Below are positions 1 to 9,067 of a DNA stretch of 64,000 nt, piece after piece. The DNA is from Pseudoalteromonas sp. UG3-2 (GTDB lineage Bacteria; Pseudomonadota; Gammaproteobacteria; Enterobacterales; Alteromonadaceae). Location of the stretch: contig NZ_JAWLJU010000002.1 in the NCBI RefSeq assembly GCF_037120705.1, forward strand, positions 124,001 to 188,000, written 5' to 3'. Within the stretch, counting starts at the first letter, position 1. Every line of letters begins with the position of its first letter. The notes beneath the pieces were generated by a model. That model saw nothing but the letters and a program-made list of their open reading frames with translations. It was not told where the DNA came from and searched no databases. Made by a program: the position numbers and the translations under genes.

Positions 1-315
1 ACGCAACGAAAAGCGCTTCAGATAGAAAAAACATTTCAAGCTTCTGAGCAGCAAGTGGCTATTTTACGCAGTGAAATTGCTGAACTTAGGGCAAGCATAA
101 CGAGTATAGGCAAGCGTGCGGTGAATACCGAACAAGAACTGCATGAGCTTGCCAATCAGCAGGCTGCACAGAAATATGATGACCCGGACGCCAAAATATA
201 TTCTCGTGCAGTGAAAATGGTAGAGCTTGGAGCTGATATTGAAGAAATCATGCGTGAGTGTGAGTTGCCCAGAGCCGAAGCTGAACTATTAATGTCTTTA
301 CACAACAAAAGCTAA
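1..315 (+). CDS. DUF2802 family protein, C-terminal part (5' end outside window)
   Basis: The frame is open from the first base, so the N-terminus lies upstream and only about 104 residues are visible. The visible part is a long charged, Gln/Glu-rich helix of coiled-coil type. It is followed by a compact C-terminal segment (DDPDAKIYSRAVKMVELG, then IEEIMRECELPRAEAELL) that looks like a small helix-turn-helix-like module, as in DUF2802 proteins. In related gammaproteobacteria this family sits at the end of the chemotaxis/motility cluster beside cheW and upstream of ccm, which fits the flagellar genes that follow. The molecular function is unknown. The family call rests on the C-terminal pattern and the context. 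Confidence 0.7.
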   Translation, partial: TQRKALQIEKTFQASEQQVAILRSEIAELRASITSIGKRAVNTEQELHELANQQAAQKYDDPDAKIYSRAVKMVELGADIEEIMRECELPRAEAELLMSLHNKS

Positions 316-329
316 CCACCTTGCCAATA

Positions 330-352
330 AGCCTAGTGTGGATCACTAGGCT
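330..352. terminator. Bidirectional hairpin between convergent genes
   Basis: Arms AGCCTAGTG (330-338) and CACTAGGCT (344-352) pair perfectly over a 5-nt loop. The hairpin lies just after the DUF2802 stop and overlaps the last codons of the convergent FlhB-like gene. The T-run is weak, so termination efficiency is uncertain. Confidence 0.5.
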
Positions 353-642
353 TTAACGTCTAACTTATCCCTAAATCCTTGCCACCCTGGTGGAAACTTA
401 CCTTGCATGATGTAGGAAAAAGCAATCAGCTCAGCGATAACGTAATAGAGTTCGCGGGGAATTTCTTGCTGTAACTCAAGTGCGCTAAGGGTTTTACTTA
501 ATGCCTCATCTTCGTGGATCATGATGTTTTTTTCTTTTGCCAGCGCGATGATCTCTTCGGCCAACTCACCATAGCCTTTAAAGGTGACTTGGGGGGCGCT
601 ACCTGCTTCATACAGCAGACCAATGGCAGACTTTTGACTCAT
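346..642 (-). CDS. FlhB-like C-terminal-domain protein (FlhX/YlqH type)
   Basis: A 98-residue protein resembling only the cytoplasmic C-terminal domain of the flagellar export switch protein FlhB. The helical pattern (GYGELAEEIIALAKEKNI, then ALELQQEIPRELYYVIAELIAFSY) matches that domain. The membrane part of FlhB is absent, and so is the self-cleaving NPTH motif; SAIGLLYEAG stands where the region following NPTH would begin. Such stand-alone paralogues are known in several flagellated bacteria and can partly replace the FlhB C-domain. It lies 4 bp downstream of the FliK-like gene, so the two are co-transcribed. A hook-length or substrate-switching role is inferred from the family and the neighbour. 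Confidence 0.8.
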   Translation of the reverse strand: MSQKSAIGLLYEAGSAPQVTFKGYGELAEEIIALAKEKNIMIHEDEALSKTLSALELQQEIPRELYYVIAELIAFSYIMQGKFPPGWQGFRDKLDVKA

Positions 643-646
643 GGCG

Positions 647-3232
647 TTAGACCTTTATATTGATAATAGCATGTTCATTGAAAAACTTGTCCTGAAAACT
701 CTGCTCTTCTCGCAGACCAATTTCCGCCACCTGCAAGCCATGAGAAGCAAGCTTGCTGCGTAGGGCTGCTAAATGAGGCTCCGCCATTTGTTTAACACTG
801 TTAGAGGTGGCAATTAATGCGCACTCTACGGCTTTGTCCATTAATTCGGCCTGGGCATGGATCTGACCTTGGGCGGCGAAATCGAAGCACAGTCGCACAA
901 ACCAGACTGATTTTTCGGGCATTCCCGCTTTAGCGGGCTTGTTATAGTGCCCGATTTGTAACTGTGTTTGCTGTTGTTCTGGGGGCGTTTTATTAGGAAA
1001 CAGCAGGTTGATGATCAGCTGAGCATCACTGTCTTGCTTACTTTGTGGCGTGCTGGACAGCTGACTGACGCTGGGTTGCAATTGATTTTGTAATTGCCCC
1101 AATTCTGCTAGCAGCTCACGGGCCTGTGGTTGCTGCATTAGCTCGCTGACATTTTTTGCTGAAATATTTTTTACTTGTGGCAGCAAGGTTTCCAGTAGGG
1201 CCTGCACCTTGCTTTCATTGGCTGTATTTGCAGCGCCACTGGCACTGGTTTGGCTTCCTAATAACACCACTAAAAGGCGCTCTAGTAGTTGGCTGAAGCT
1301 AGACTGATGCAGTTGTGATGGAGTGTTAGTGAATGCGCTGATCCCCAACTGGCTATCAAGTTGCTGTTTAATTGCCATTGCAGTGCTTGATTGTGCGTCT
1401 ACCATTCTTGTAAAAGCCTGTTGCACCAGTTTATTTAATTCCGGCATTTGCTTTAGGGTGTCAGCAGATTGGTATTTCTGTAACAGCTCCGCTGTGACTT
1501 GGGTGTTTGGCTTGGCGACGGTTTCTATCTTATCAGGCTGTGGTTTTAGATTGAGAAGTGACTCAATGACGCCTTGTTTTTTGTCGGTGGTAAAGGTAAC
1601 GGCCTGCGGCAGGCTCTCTGCCACTGGCTTCGCTTGTTTAGTCACTTCCTGTGAATGCGTTTGCGGAGTCTGGGCTACGGTTTTGCCAGCAATATACATG
1701 GGGCTATTGAGTTGCTTAATTAGTTGTTGTAACGATTGGTTTGTCTTGCTTGGTGAGTGGTTACTTACTGTGTTTAATAACTCTGTAAGCCCCTGTAGTC
1801 GAGTCGAGAAGTCGATTGGCGGTGCTTGAAATTGCAGCGACGGCTTTGCGGCTTGGTGGCTGAGGTAACTGGCAACCGCATGGCGCAACGATTCGTTGCT
1901 TGCTACTTGAGGTTGTGTATGGGATTGCTGAGCACCTTTTGGTGACACTATCTGGCGAATACTATCAAATAGCTGCTGGATTGCCGGTTGTTGCGGTTTT
2001 AGCTGTGTCAGGCTAACTTTCTCATTACCAAAAGGGAGCAGTGAAGCCGTTTGTACAGGTGATTTTATTTGTACATTTTCCGTGCTTTGCTGGGTATTAG
2101 TTGTGTTTAGCGATTGCGCTTTTGTCGTGCTTTTCACGTTGCTAGATGTGTCTAGCGATTGCGCTTTTGTCGCGCTTTGCACGTTACTCGTTGTCTTTAA
2201 CGGTTGTACTCTTGTTAAACTTAGCTCTTTTCCAATGACATCTAGCGACTGTGTTTGCGCCTGTTGTGGGGCACCAAAAGGCTTATTAATAAGTGACTTT
2301 AACGCCGTAATAACCTGCGACTTGATTTGCTGCAATGTCACCTCGAGTAGAGGAGTTTGGTACGGCAGCGTTGCTCTGGTGGTTGCCTGTGTACTATTGG
2401 GCTTAACCGCAGAGGGTGGGCTGTCGAGTTGTTGAAGTAGTTGCGAAACCGGTTTTTGTGCGATGACCTTGATGTTTTGAGCGGTCTTAGTCAAGTCAAT
2501 ACCATTGACATTGCTTTGTAGCTTCGCTGGCTGCCACTTGCTTGATATTGGCCAATTACTTCTCGCCGCAGTGAAGTTCAAAATGGTGTTGTTCACCTTC
2601 ACATCGAGCGCTTTTAAACCGGCTTTTAGATCGACCGTTGGTAATTGCTGAGCAATTAACTTGGCAATAGCTGAGTTAGCCAGTTTAGTGCTAAAGAGTG
2701 GATCTTTAAACTGGTTAAAGAGCTCAAGTGTAAAGCTATGTTGACTTGGCGACAGCTGGGCAATCAGCTTCTGCTCTTGCGCTAACATGGTCATTACCGC
2801 TTTAGGTAAAGGGATTGATAAATCGAGCTGCTTAATGGTTAAGCCATGTTTGTTTGCCGTCGCTATGGCCTGTAATGGTTGCGCTGCAGAATGCCCTTTG
2901 ACAGCAGCAAGTAACTCAAAGAGTTGTTTAGCAAGAACCAGTTGCGCCTGGGCTTGATTGCTTTTGAGGGTAATGACTTTACCGCTCTCATCAACCGATA
3001 CCATGGCTTCTTCGAGCTGTTGCGGTTGTGCAGGCGCCGATTTAAGCGACAATTGAATGGTCTGCAAACGACCCTCAATAGCGACATCCATTTTTAATTT
3101 ATCACCACTAATAACAATATTTTTGGCATGAAAAGGCTGCTTGCTGGGAAGCGAGATAAGCGCGTTGGCTTTGTTACTGCTCTCTAGTTCAAGAGCCTGT
3201 CCAGAGTTAATTGTTGTTGGCAGCTTATTCAT
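647..3232 (-). CDS. Flagellar hook-length control protein FliK-like
   Basis: An 861-residue protein, long for FliK. The first roughly 750 residues are low-complexity and rich in Gln, Ser, Thr, Ala and Leu, as expected for an extended molecular ruler. Residues of about 775-861 form a Flg_hook (FliK C-terminal) domain: WFVRLCFDF, then GQIHAQAELMDKAVECALIA, then LAALRSKLASHGLQVAEIGL. This domain contacts FlhB to switch export from hook to filament substrates. The next gene on the same strand encodes an FlhB C-domain paralogue 4 bp away, which supports a matched pair. Degenerate 15-residue repeats occur near residues 335-380. It could be a second FliK paralogue, because the main flagellar cluster is not in this window. 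Confidence 0.8.
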   Translation of the reverse strand: MNKLPTTINSGQALELESSNKANALISLPSKQPFHAKNIVISGDKLKMDVAIEGRLQTIQLSLKSAPAQPQQLEEAMVSVDESGKVITLKSNQAQAQLVLAKQLFELLAAVKGHSAAQPLQAIATANKHGLTIKQLDLSIPLPKAVMTMLAQEQKLIAQLSPSQHSFTLELFNQFKDPLFSTKLANSAIAKLIAQQLPTVDLKAGLKALDVKVNNTILNFTAARSNWPISSKWQPAKLQSNVNGIDLTKTAQNIKVIAQKPVSQLLQQLDSPPSAVKPNSTQATTRATLPYQTPLLEVTLQQIKSQVITALKSLINKPFGAPQQAQTQSLDVIGKELSLTRVQPLKTTSNVQSATKAQSLDTSSNVKSTTKAQSLNTTNTQQSTENVQIKSPVQTASLLPFGNEKVSLTQLKPQQPAIQQLFDSIRQIVSPKGAQQSHTQPQVASNESLRHAVASYLSHQAAKPSLQFQAPPIDFSTRLQGLTELLNTVSNHSPSKTNQSLQQLIKQLNSPMYIAGKTVAQTPQTHSQEVTKQAKPVAESLPQAVTFTTDKKQGVIESLLNLKPQPDKIETVAKPNTQVTAELLQKYQSADTLKQMPELNKLVQQAFTRMVDAQSSTAMAIKQQLDSQLGISAFTNTPSQLHQSSFSQLLERLLVVLLGSQTSASGAANTANESKVQALLETLLPQVKNISAKNVSELMQQPQARELLAELGQLQNQLQPSVSQLSSTPQSKQDSDAQLIINLLFPNKTPPEQQQTQLQIGHYNKPAKAGMPEKSVWFVRLCFDFAAQGQIHAQAELMDKAVECALIATSNSVKQMAEPHLAALRSKLASHGLQVAEIGLREEQSFQDKFFNEHAIINIKV
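2108..2242 (-). repeat. Three degenerate 45-bp tandem repeats inside the FliK-like gene
   Basis: The string TAGCGATTGCGC recurs at 2108 and 2153, and a diverged copy begins near 2198, giving a 45-bp period (15 codons). The first two copies are nearly identical and encode a KAQSLDTSSNVKSTT-like unit. The repeats lie in the disordered ruler part of the protein and are a likely source of length variation. Confidence 0.7.
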
Positions 3233-3335
3233 TATTTTAAATCAATTTTTCGCTAATCGTTGGCGTCAGATTATTCGTATTACCATACCATTATGTTAGA
3301 CTAACGCCCAATTTTAGGTAAAGAGAAGCCCAAGT

Positions 3336-3959
3336 TTGCTAGAGATAGACGCCGTTACTTGTACCAAACAGGAAAGATGCTTGTTTGAGGCATTAAGTTT
3401 CACTCTCCATGCGGGGCAAATCATGCAAATTGAAGGCCCAAATGGTGCCGGAAAAACCTCGCTATTGCGGATCATCGCTGGTTTTGCTCGTGCCGATGAA
3501 GGACAGATCCGTTATCAAGGTGTTGATGTCCGTCAAGACTACGATACTTTCGCTAGTGAATTACTGTTTATCGGCCATAAAACTGGGGTGAATCAGCAGC
3601 TCAGTGCTTACGAGAATGTTCAGCATTGGCTGAGTGTCCACGGTGGCAAAGCCAATGAAGACAGCGTTTATGAACTGCTGGCGAAATTGGGTTTGATTGG
3701 TCTTGAAGACGTGCCAGTGCGCACCTTGTCAGCGGGTCAGCAGCGCCGCGTCGCACTAGTAAGACTGTGGCTTAACCAAGCTAAGCTGTGGGTGCTGGAT
3801 GAGCCTTTTACCGCACTCGACAAAAAGGGTGTTGCCATGTTGCAGACCCAATTCCAAGGGCACTTAGACCAAGGTGGGGCGATTTTATTAACCACGCACC
3901 AAGATCTCACCGCGCACTTTGCTCAATTACAAACCTTGACGTTGGAGTACCGTTTGTAA
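3336..3959 (+). CDS. ccmA: Cytochrome c maturation ABC transporter ATPase CcmA
   Basis: A 207-residue ABC ATPase with Walker A GPNGAGKT (residues 34-41), signature LSAGQQRR and Walker B LWVLDEP. CcmA pairs with CcmB, and ATP hydrolysis drives release of haem-loaded CcmE from the CcmCDE complex. The start is TTG: the next in-frame upstream codon that matters is a stop at 3315, and no ATG precedes the conserved N-terminus. A purine-rich stretch (AAGAGAAG) supplies the ribosome site. It is the first gene of a nine-gene ccm operon, transcribed divergently from the FliK-like gene across about 100 bp. Its stop overlaps the ccmB start by one base. Confidence 0.95.
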   Translation: MLEIDAVTCTKQERCLFEALSFTLHAGQIMQIEGPNGAGKTSLLRIIAGFARADEGQIRYQGVDVRQDYDTFASELLFIGHKTGVNQQLSAYENVQHWLSVHGGKANEDSVYELLAKLGLIGLEDVPVRTLSAGQQRRVALVRLWLNQAKLWVLDEPFTALDKKGVAMLQTQFQGHLDQGGAILLTTHQDLTAHFAQLQTLTLEYRL

Positions 3960-4645
3960 TGCAACCTCATCATTCTTATTGGCTGGCGTTTAAATCCGTC
4001 TACAGTAAAGACGTGACCTTGGCGTTTCGCCAACGGGCTGAAATCGTCAATCCATTATTGTTTTTCCTCATCGTGATTACTTTATTTCCTATTGCTATTG
4101 GCCCAGAACCTGGGTTATTGGCTAGAATGGCGCCTGGAGTGATTTGGGTGGCGGCATTATTGTCCACCATGTTGGGACTGGATAAAATGTTCCGCGACGA
4201 TTACCATGACGGTTCATTGGAGCAGTTGATTGCCTCACCTTATCCCTTATCCTTGTCAGTCCTAGCTAAAGTGGCTGCACATTGGACCGTAAGTGGATTG
4301 CCCATGGTGATCTTAGCGCCATTGTTTGCGCTATTGATGAATTTAGAGTCACAGTCTTTAAATGCCACGGTATTTACCTTGTTAATAGGCACGCCGTTGT
4401 TGAGTTTTATTGGGGCCATTGGCGCAGGGTTGACCGTTGCGCTACAAAAGGGCGGTATTTTGATGAGTTTATTGGTCTTACCGCTTTATATCCCCGTACT
4501 GATTTTTGCAACATCCGCCATCGATACCAGTAGTATGTCTTTAGATTATGGTGGTCAGCTTGCAATCCTTGGTGCCATGCTTGCCGTCGCAGTCGTTGCC
4601 GCACCAATTGCCATATCGTCAGCATTAAAAGTGAGTATAAGTTAA
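3959..4645 (+). CDS. ccmB: Haem exporter permease CcmB
   Basis: A 228-residue polytopic inner-membrane protein with about six hydrophobic segments. It has the CcmB signature region around MLGLDKMFRDDYHDGSLEQL in the cytoplasmic loop that contacts CcmA. The length matches the family (about 220 residues). The start codon shares its A with the ccmA stop, which indicates translational coupling. It works with CcmA to free holo-CcmE; it was once thought to export haem, which is no longer the favoured view. Confidence 0.95.
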   Translation: MQPHHSYWLAFKSVYSKDVTLAFRQRAEIVNPLLFFLIVITLFPIAIGPEPGLLARMAPGVIWVAALLSTMLGLDKMFRDDYHDGSLEQLIASPYPLSLSVLAKVAAHWTVSGLPMVILAPLFALLMNLESQSLNATVFTLLIGTPLLSFIGAIGAGLTVALQKGGILMSLLVLPLYIPVLIFATSAIDTSSMSLDYGGQLAILGAMLAVAVVAAPIAISSALKVSIS

Positions 4646-4646
4646 A

Positions 4647-5384
4647 ATGTGGAAGTGGTTACATCCTTATGCCAAAGCGGAGCGTGCTTACCAATTGTGT
4701 AACACCTTGCTTCCTTACTTTACCGTGATTGCGGTGGTGGGTCTTGTGGTTGGTTGGGTTTGGGGGTTAGCCTATGCGCCTGCCGACTACCAGCAAAAAG
4801 ACAGCTATCGTATTATCTTTATTCATGTGCCTTCAGCCATTTGGTCTATGGGGGCGTATTCCTCTATGGCCATTGCCGCGGTCGTTGCGCTGGTGTGGCA
4901 AATTAGAAATGCCGAGCTTGCGGTGATTGCCATCGCGCCAGTAGGCGCCGCCATGACGGCCATTGCCTTGATCACTGGCGCTGCTTGGGGCAAACCCATG
5001 TGGGGCGCTTGGTGGGTCTGGGATGCCAGACTCACCTCAGAACTCATTTTATTATTTTTATATTTTGGCGTGTTATCGTTATACCACGCCTTTGAGGATA
5101 AAAAGTCCGGCGCTCGCGCCGCTTGTATCCTCGCTATCGTTGGTGTGGTGAATTTGCCGATTATCCACTTCTCGGTTGAGTGGTGGAATACTTTGCATCA
5201 GGGATCTACTATCACCAAATTTGATACCTCGGCCATTGACCCTTCAATGCTCTGGCCTTTACTTATTAATATTGTCGCTTTTGCAGGTGTCTTGGGAGCA
5301 GTGACTTTAGTTCGACTCAAAAACGAAATTCTGCGTAATGAGCAGCATCGGGCTTGGGTTCGTCAATTGGTAGAAAGAGGTTAA
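4647..5384 (+). CDS. ccmC: Haem handling protein CcmC
   Basis: A 245-residue membrane protein with the haem-handling tryptophan-rich motif (WGKPMWGAWWVWDARLTSEL, about residues 113-132). Conserved periplasmic histidines flank this motif, one in FIHVPSAIWSMG and one in the VEWWNTLHQGSTI loop. CcmC attaches haem to CcmE in the periplasm. It starts one base after the ccmB stop. No irregularity was seen. Confidence 0.95.
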   Translation: MWKWLHPYAKAERAYQLCNTLLPYFTVIAVVGLVVGWVWGLAYAPADYQQKDSYRIIFIHVPSAIWSMGAYSSMAIAAVVALVWQIRNAELAVIAIAPVGAAMTAIALITGAAWGKPMWGAWWVWDARLTSELILLFLYFGVLSLYHAFEDKKSGARAACILAIVGVVNLPIIHFSVEWWNTLHQGSTITKFDTSAIDPSMLWPLLINIVAFAGVLGAVTLVRLKNEILRNEQHRAWVRQLVERG

Positions 5385-5386
5385 TT

Positions 5387-5593
5387 ATGCAGTTTGAATC
5401 CTTTAGTGATTTTCTAGCTATGGGCGGCTACGGCTTTTACGTTTGGCTTTCTTATGGCACTTGTGTACTTATTTTAGTTGGCCTACTGGTAAGCTCCTTG
5501 TTAGACGGCAAAAACCTCAAGCAAGGGGTAAAAGCACAAATGGCCCGCGAAGCCCGAATTAAAAAGGCGAAACAACAGGAGGCGCAAGCATGA
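5387..5593 (+). CDS. ccmD: Haem exporter subunit CcmD
   Basis: A 68-residue protein with one transmembrane segment ([23 protein letters not shown]) and a basic cytoplasmic tail ([20 protein letters not shown]), the usual CcmD plan. I chose ATG 5387 over an upstream in-frame alternative at 5354. AAAGAGG precedes it at proper spacing just before the ccmC stop, and [20 protein letters not shown] is the conserved N-terminus. CcmD stabilises the CcmC-CcmE complex and aids holo-CcmE release. Its stop overlaps the ccmE start by four bases. Confidence 0.92.
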   Translation: MQFESFSDFLAMGGYGFYVWLSYGTCVLILVGLLVSSLLDGKNLKQGVKAQMAREARIKKAKQQEAQA

Positions 5594-6069
5594 ACCCAAG
5601 ACGTAAAAAGCGACTATTTAGTGTGGTTGCGGTGATCTTTGGTATTGGCGCTGCTGTCGGTTTAACCCTGTATGCTTTGCAAGAGAATATCAACTTATTC
5701 TATACCCCAAGTGAATTGGTTCAGGGCAAAGGGGAAGCCAAAGAAAAACCGCAGATCGGTCAAAAACTCCGTATTGGTGGTATGGTGGTGCCCGGCTCAG
5801 TGGAGCGTGATGAAAGCTCGCTGGATGTGACGTTTAAGCTTATTGATACTGGCCCTATGGTGACCATTCGTTACCGCGGGATTTTGCCTGACTTATTCCG
5901 TGAAGGGCAGGGGATTGTGGCGCAAGGTACCTTAATCGAACCGGATGTGGTGGAAGCCTTTGAAGTATTAGCCAAGCATGATGAAGAATATATGCCTTCC
6001 GAAGTCGCCGAGGCGGTAAAAGGTATTAAGCACGAAAAACCCAAATATAACCTCAGCAGCGAGAACTAG
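5590..6069 (+). CDS. ccmE: Periplasmic haem chaperone CcmE
   Basis: A 159-residue protein with an N-terminal membrane anchor after a basic stretch ([10 protein letters not shown]) and an OB-fold periplasmic domain. The haem-binding motif is [11 protein letters not shown]130 is the covalent haem ligand and Y134 the axial ligand, the same numbering as in E. coli CcmE. The C-terminal tail is flexible and charged. It receives haem from CcmC and delivers it to CcmF/H. The start overlaps the ccmD stop. Confidence 0.95.
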   Translation: MNPRRKKRLFSVVAVIFGIGAAVGLTLYALQENINLFYTPSELVQGKGEAKEKPQIGQKLRIGGMVVPGSVERDESSLDVTFKLIDTGPMVTIRYRGILPDLFREGQGIVAQGTLIEPDVVEAFEVLAKHDEEYMPSEVAEAVKGIKHEKPKYNLSSEN

Positions 6070-6070
6070 T

Positions 6071-8029
6071 ATGGTCCCAGAAATTGGATATTTCGCCCTA
6101 GTTTTAGCTATGGCGCTCAGCTTACTGCTTTGTATTTTTCCCCTATGGGGCGCTTACACAGGAAATCTAAGATTAATGAAAGCGGCACCGTCATTGGCCA
6201 TTGGCCAATGTGTGTTGGTGGTGTTTTCCTTTTTAGTTCTGATCCATATTACCTTAATGGACGATTTTACGGTTAAATATGTCGCTCATCATTCCAGTAG
6301 CACCTTACCTTGGTACTACAAAATCACCTCGACTTGGGGTGGTCATGAAGGGGCTATTTTACTTTGGCTAGTGATGCAGTCTAGCTGGACCATGCTTGTG
6401 GCCTTAATGTCAAAATCCCTGCCGTGGGTATTGCGCGCTCGGGTGCTTGGGGTACTAGGCTTTTTAGGGGTTGGCTTTATGCTTTACACCCTATGGATGT
6501 CGAGCCCGTTTGAGCGGTTGCTGCCTTACTTCCCTGTTGAGGGGCGTGATCTTAACCCTCTATTGCAAGACCCTGGCATGATAATTCACCCGCCATTATT
6601 GTATATGGGCTATGTTGGCCTGTCGGTCTCTTTTGCCTTTGCTATCGCTGCTTTGTTAACGGGTAAACTGGATAATACTTGGGCCAAATGGTCTCGTCCT
6701 TGGACCATGGCTGCGTGGGCCTTTTTAACCTTAGGGATCACCATTGGCAGCTGGTGGGCTTATTCCGAGCTTGGCTGGGGCGGCTGGTGGTTCTGGGATC
6801 CGGTGGAAAACGCCTCGTTAATGCCTTGGTTGGTGGCCACAGCTTTATTACACTCCTTAGCCGTGACAGAGAAACGCGGAGTATTTAAATCCTGGACGGT
6901 ATTGTTAGCCATCACCGCCTTTAGTTTGTGCTTATTAGGCACCTTTATTGTGCGCTCTGGCATTATCGTCTCGGTTCACGCCTTTGCAACCGACCCTGAC
7001 CGCGGCTTGTTTATTCTCTCTTTCTTAGCTGTTGTGGTGGGGGGCAGTTTAGCTCTTTACGCCATGCGAGTATCGCAAGTACGCAGTGAAGGTCGCTACA
7101 AATTTGTGTCGCGAGAAGTGACTTTATGGCTGAATAACATCTTCTTGGTTGTGGCTACCTTAATTGTGCTACTAGGTACCTTGTTGCCTATGATCCATAA
7201 AGAGTTAGGGCTAGGCTCAATTTCTATCGGGGTACCATTTTTTAATCAAATGTTTGCCATTTTAATCGTGCCTTTTGCCATTTTAATGGGCTTAGCACCG
7301 ATGCTACGTTGGAAGCAAAATAAGCTGCCACCTCTGGCGCAAAAATGGGGCGTACTCATTGCCGTGAGTTTAGTTATCACAGCGGCATGGCTGTATCCTA
7401 GTTATGAGGTAGTCACACCGCTTACCTTTATTGCAACCGCACTGGCTGTGTGGATTGTGGTGGCTACAGCGTTTGATTTGTTTAATAAAGTCACCGTACA
7501 GCCCGACATTGGTACTGGCTTTAAAAAGCTAGGGCTAAGTTACTGGGCCATGGTGTTAGGCCATGTTGGTATTGCCTTTGTGATTGCGTCGGTAACATTG
7601 ACCTCGGCGTATTCAGTCGAACGAGATGTCAGCATGAAGCCCGGTGATATTGCTACTTTAAACGAGTATCAATATCGCTTTGAAGGGGTGAAAGAAATTC
7701 GTGGACCCAACTATGGCGGCCACGCAGGCGTGGTGACCGTATTAAAAGAGGGCAAAAAAGTCACTGAGCTATATGCAGAAAAGCGCCGCTATGACATTGG
7801 TATGCAGTTTATGACTGAAGCGGCCATCGATGACGGCTTCTTCCGTGACCTTTACTTGGCGTTAGGGGAGCAATTATCACAAGGGGCATGGTCACTGCGC
7901 ATTTATCACAAACCTTATGTGCGTTGGATGTGGCTCGGTGGTTTATTGATCTCATTAGCCGGTTTTGTGGTGCTAGCGGATAAGCGTTACCGCAGACGTC
8001 GTCAATCATCTCACACTGCGGGGGCCTAA
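6071..8029 (+). CDS. ccmF: Haem lyase subunit CcmF
   Basis: A 652-residue polytopic membrane protein, the normal family length. It contains the WWD-type haem motif (GWGGWWFWDPVENASLMPWL) and conserved histidines such as the one in DPGMIIHPPLLYMGYVG. CcmF takes haem from CcmE and, with CcmH/CcmI, ligates it to CxxCH motifs of apocytochrome c. The start ATG lies one base after the ccmE stop. No frame problem was seen. Confidence 0.95.
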   Translation: MVPEIGYFALVLAMALSLLLCIFPLWGAYTGNLRLMKAAPSLAIGQCVLVVFSFLVLIHITLMDDFTVKYVAHHSSSTLPWYYKITSTWGGHEGAILLWLVMQSSWTMLVALMSKSLPWVLRARVLGVLGFLGVGFMLYTLWMSSPFERLLPYFPVEGRDLNPLLQDPGMIIHPPLLYMGYVGLSVSFAFAIAALLTGKLDNTWAKWSRPWTMAAWAFLTLGITIGSWWAYSELGWGGWWFWDPVENASLMPWLVATALLHSLAVTEKRGVFKSWTVLLAITAFSLCLLGTFIVRSGIIVSVHAFATDPDRGLFILSFLAVVVGGSLALYAMRVSQVRSEGRYKFVSREVTLWLNNIFLVVATLIVLLGTLLPMIHKELGLGSISIGVPFFNQMFAILIVPFAILMGLAPMLRWKQNKLPPLAQKWGVLIAVSLVITAAWLYPSYEVVTPLTFIATALAVWIVVATAFDLFNKVTVQPDIGTGFKKLGLSYWAMVLGHVGIAFVIASVTLTSAYSVERDVSMKPGDIATLNEYQYRFEGVKEIRGPNYGGHAGVVTVLKEGKKVTELYAEKRRYDIGMQFMTEAAIDDGFFRDLYLALGEQLSQGAWSLRIYHKPYVRWMWLGGLLISLAGFVVLADKRYRRRRQSSHTAGA

Positions 8030-8030
8030 C

Positions 8031-8603
8031 ATGAATCGTAAATTGATCGGATTGATCCCTTTTTTAATTTTTATTTTCCTGTGTGTGTTTCTCTATCAAG
8101 GGCTGTTTGGCAACCCCAGAGAAATCCAGACAGGGCGAATTGGCCAAGCGATGCCTGAGTTTGCCTTACCCGACTTGATGGACAGCAATAAGGTTTGGAC
8201 TGATGAGTCACTCAAAGGCGAAGTTTACCTTATGAACGTTTGGGGCACCTGGTGTCCAACGTGTATTGCTGAGCTGGGTTACCTAACCGAACTGAGAGAG
8301 CGGGGAGTGCGGATCATCGGCTTGTATTACGAGCAAGCTTATGACCCAGATTTTGGCGATCAGTTTGATATTAACGCACTACGCCAAGACGTAAACAATA
8401 TGCTGAGTCGCGCAGGTGACCCGTATCAGTTTAATATTTTAGATTTGGAGCGCTCATTGGCCCTTGACCTTGGTGTTTCTGGTGCGCCAGAAACCTTTTT
8501 AGTTGATAAAGAGGGTACCATTTTGCTCCACCATACCGGCGATATTAACGAGCGCGTGTGGCGCAGTAAGTTTGCCCCAGTTTATCAGGAGCTAATGCCA
8601 TGA
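8031..8603 (+). CDS. ccmG: Thiol:disulfide oxidoreductase CcmG/DsbE
   Basis: A 190-residue membrane-anchored thioredoxin-like protein. It has an N-terminal signal anchor (LIPFLIFIFLCVFLY) and active site WCPTC (C75 and C78) inside the MNVWGTWCPTCIAEL signature. It reduces apocytochrome c or CcmH disulfides so that haem can be attached. The cis-proline loop is in VSGAPETFLVDKEG. It starts one base after ccmF, and its stop overlaps the ccmH start by four bases. Confidence 0.95.
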   Translation: MNRKLIGLIPFLIFIFLCVFLYQGLFGNPREIQTGRIGQAMPEFALPDLMDSNKVWTDESLKGEVYLMNVWGTWCPTCIAELGYLTELRERGVRIIGLYYEQAYDPDFGDQFDINALRQDVNNMLSRAGDPYQFNILDLERSLALDLGVSGAPETFLVDKEGTILLHHTGDINERVWRSKFAPVYQELMP

Positions 8604-9067
8604 AGTATTTAGTTGCCTTGGTATTGTTGTTAATGGCATACACCGTTCAGGCAGAACCAAAAGACAACTACCAGTTTGCCACCACTGAACGTGAACAAAC
8701 GTTTCGAGAGTTAACCCAAGAGCTGCGTTGCCCTAAGTGCCAGAATCAAAATATTGCCGATTCAGATGCCGTAGTGGCAAAAGATTTGCGCGATAAAGTG
8801 ATTGCACTGGTTAAAGAGGGCAAAAGCAAAGACGAAGTGATCGATTTTATGATTGACCGCTACGGCTACTTTGTTCATTACCAGCCTCCGGTTACGCCGG
8901 CCACCATTGTGCTTTGGGTATTGCCTGTGGTGATTATTGTGTTGGGTTTTGGTTTTATTGTGCTGCGCCAGCGCCGCGCGGCAAAAAAACAAGATTGGAG
9001 TGCGGCCGATGAGCAAAAATTGGCGGAACTTATTAAGCGCAACCAGCGACAGGAGCGTGAACAGTGA
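8600..9067 (+). CDS. ccmH: Cytochrome c maturation protein CcmH
   Basis: A 155-residue protein with an N-terminal signal peptide, a periplasmic LRCPKCQ motif (C44 and C47) and a C-terminal transmembrane segment (IVLWVLPVVIIVLGFGFIVL). It is the short CcmH/CycL form: the TPR portion fused to CcmH in E. coli is separate here as CcmI. The redox cysteines hold or reduce the apocytochrome CxxCH thiols. Four-base overlaps join it to ccmG and ccmI. Confidence 0.95.
   Translation: MKYLVALVLLLMAYTVQAEPKDNYQFATTEREQTFRELTQELRCPKCQNQNIADSDAVVAKDLRDKVIALVKEGKSKDEVIDFMIDRYGYFVHYQPPVTPATIVLWVLPVVIIVLGFGFIVLRQRRAAKKQDWSAADEQKLAELIKRNQRQEREQ

Noticed and set aside
1323..1829. A 168-codon plus-strand frame inside the FliK-like gene
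   Set aside because: It is antisense to a recognised domain protein, Cys/Ser-rich with no domain pattern: a shadow of low-complexity coding.
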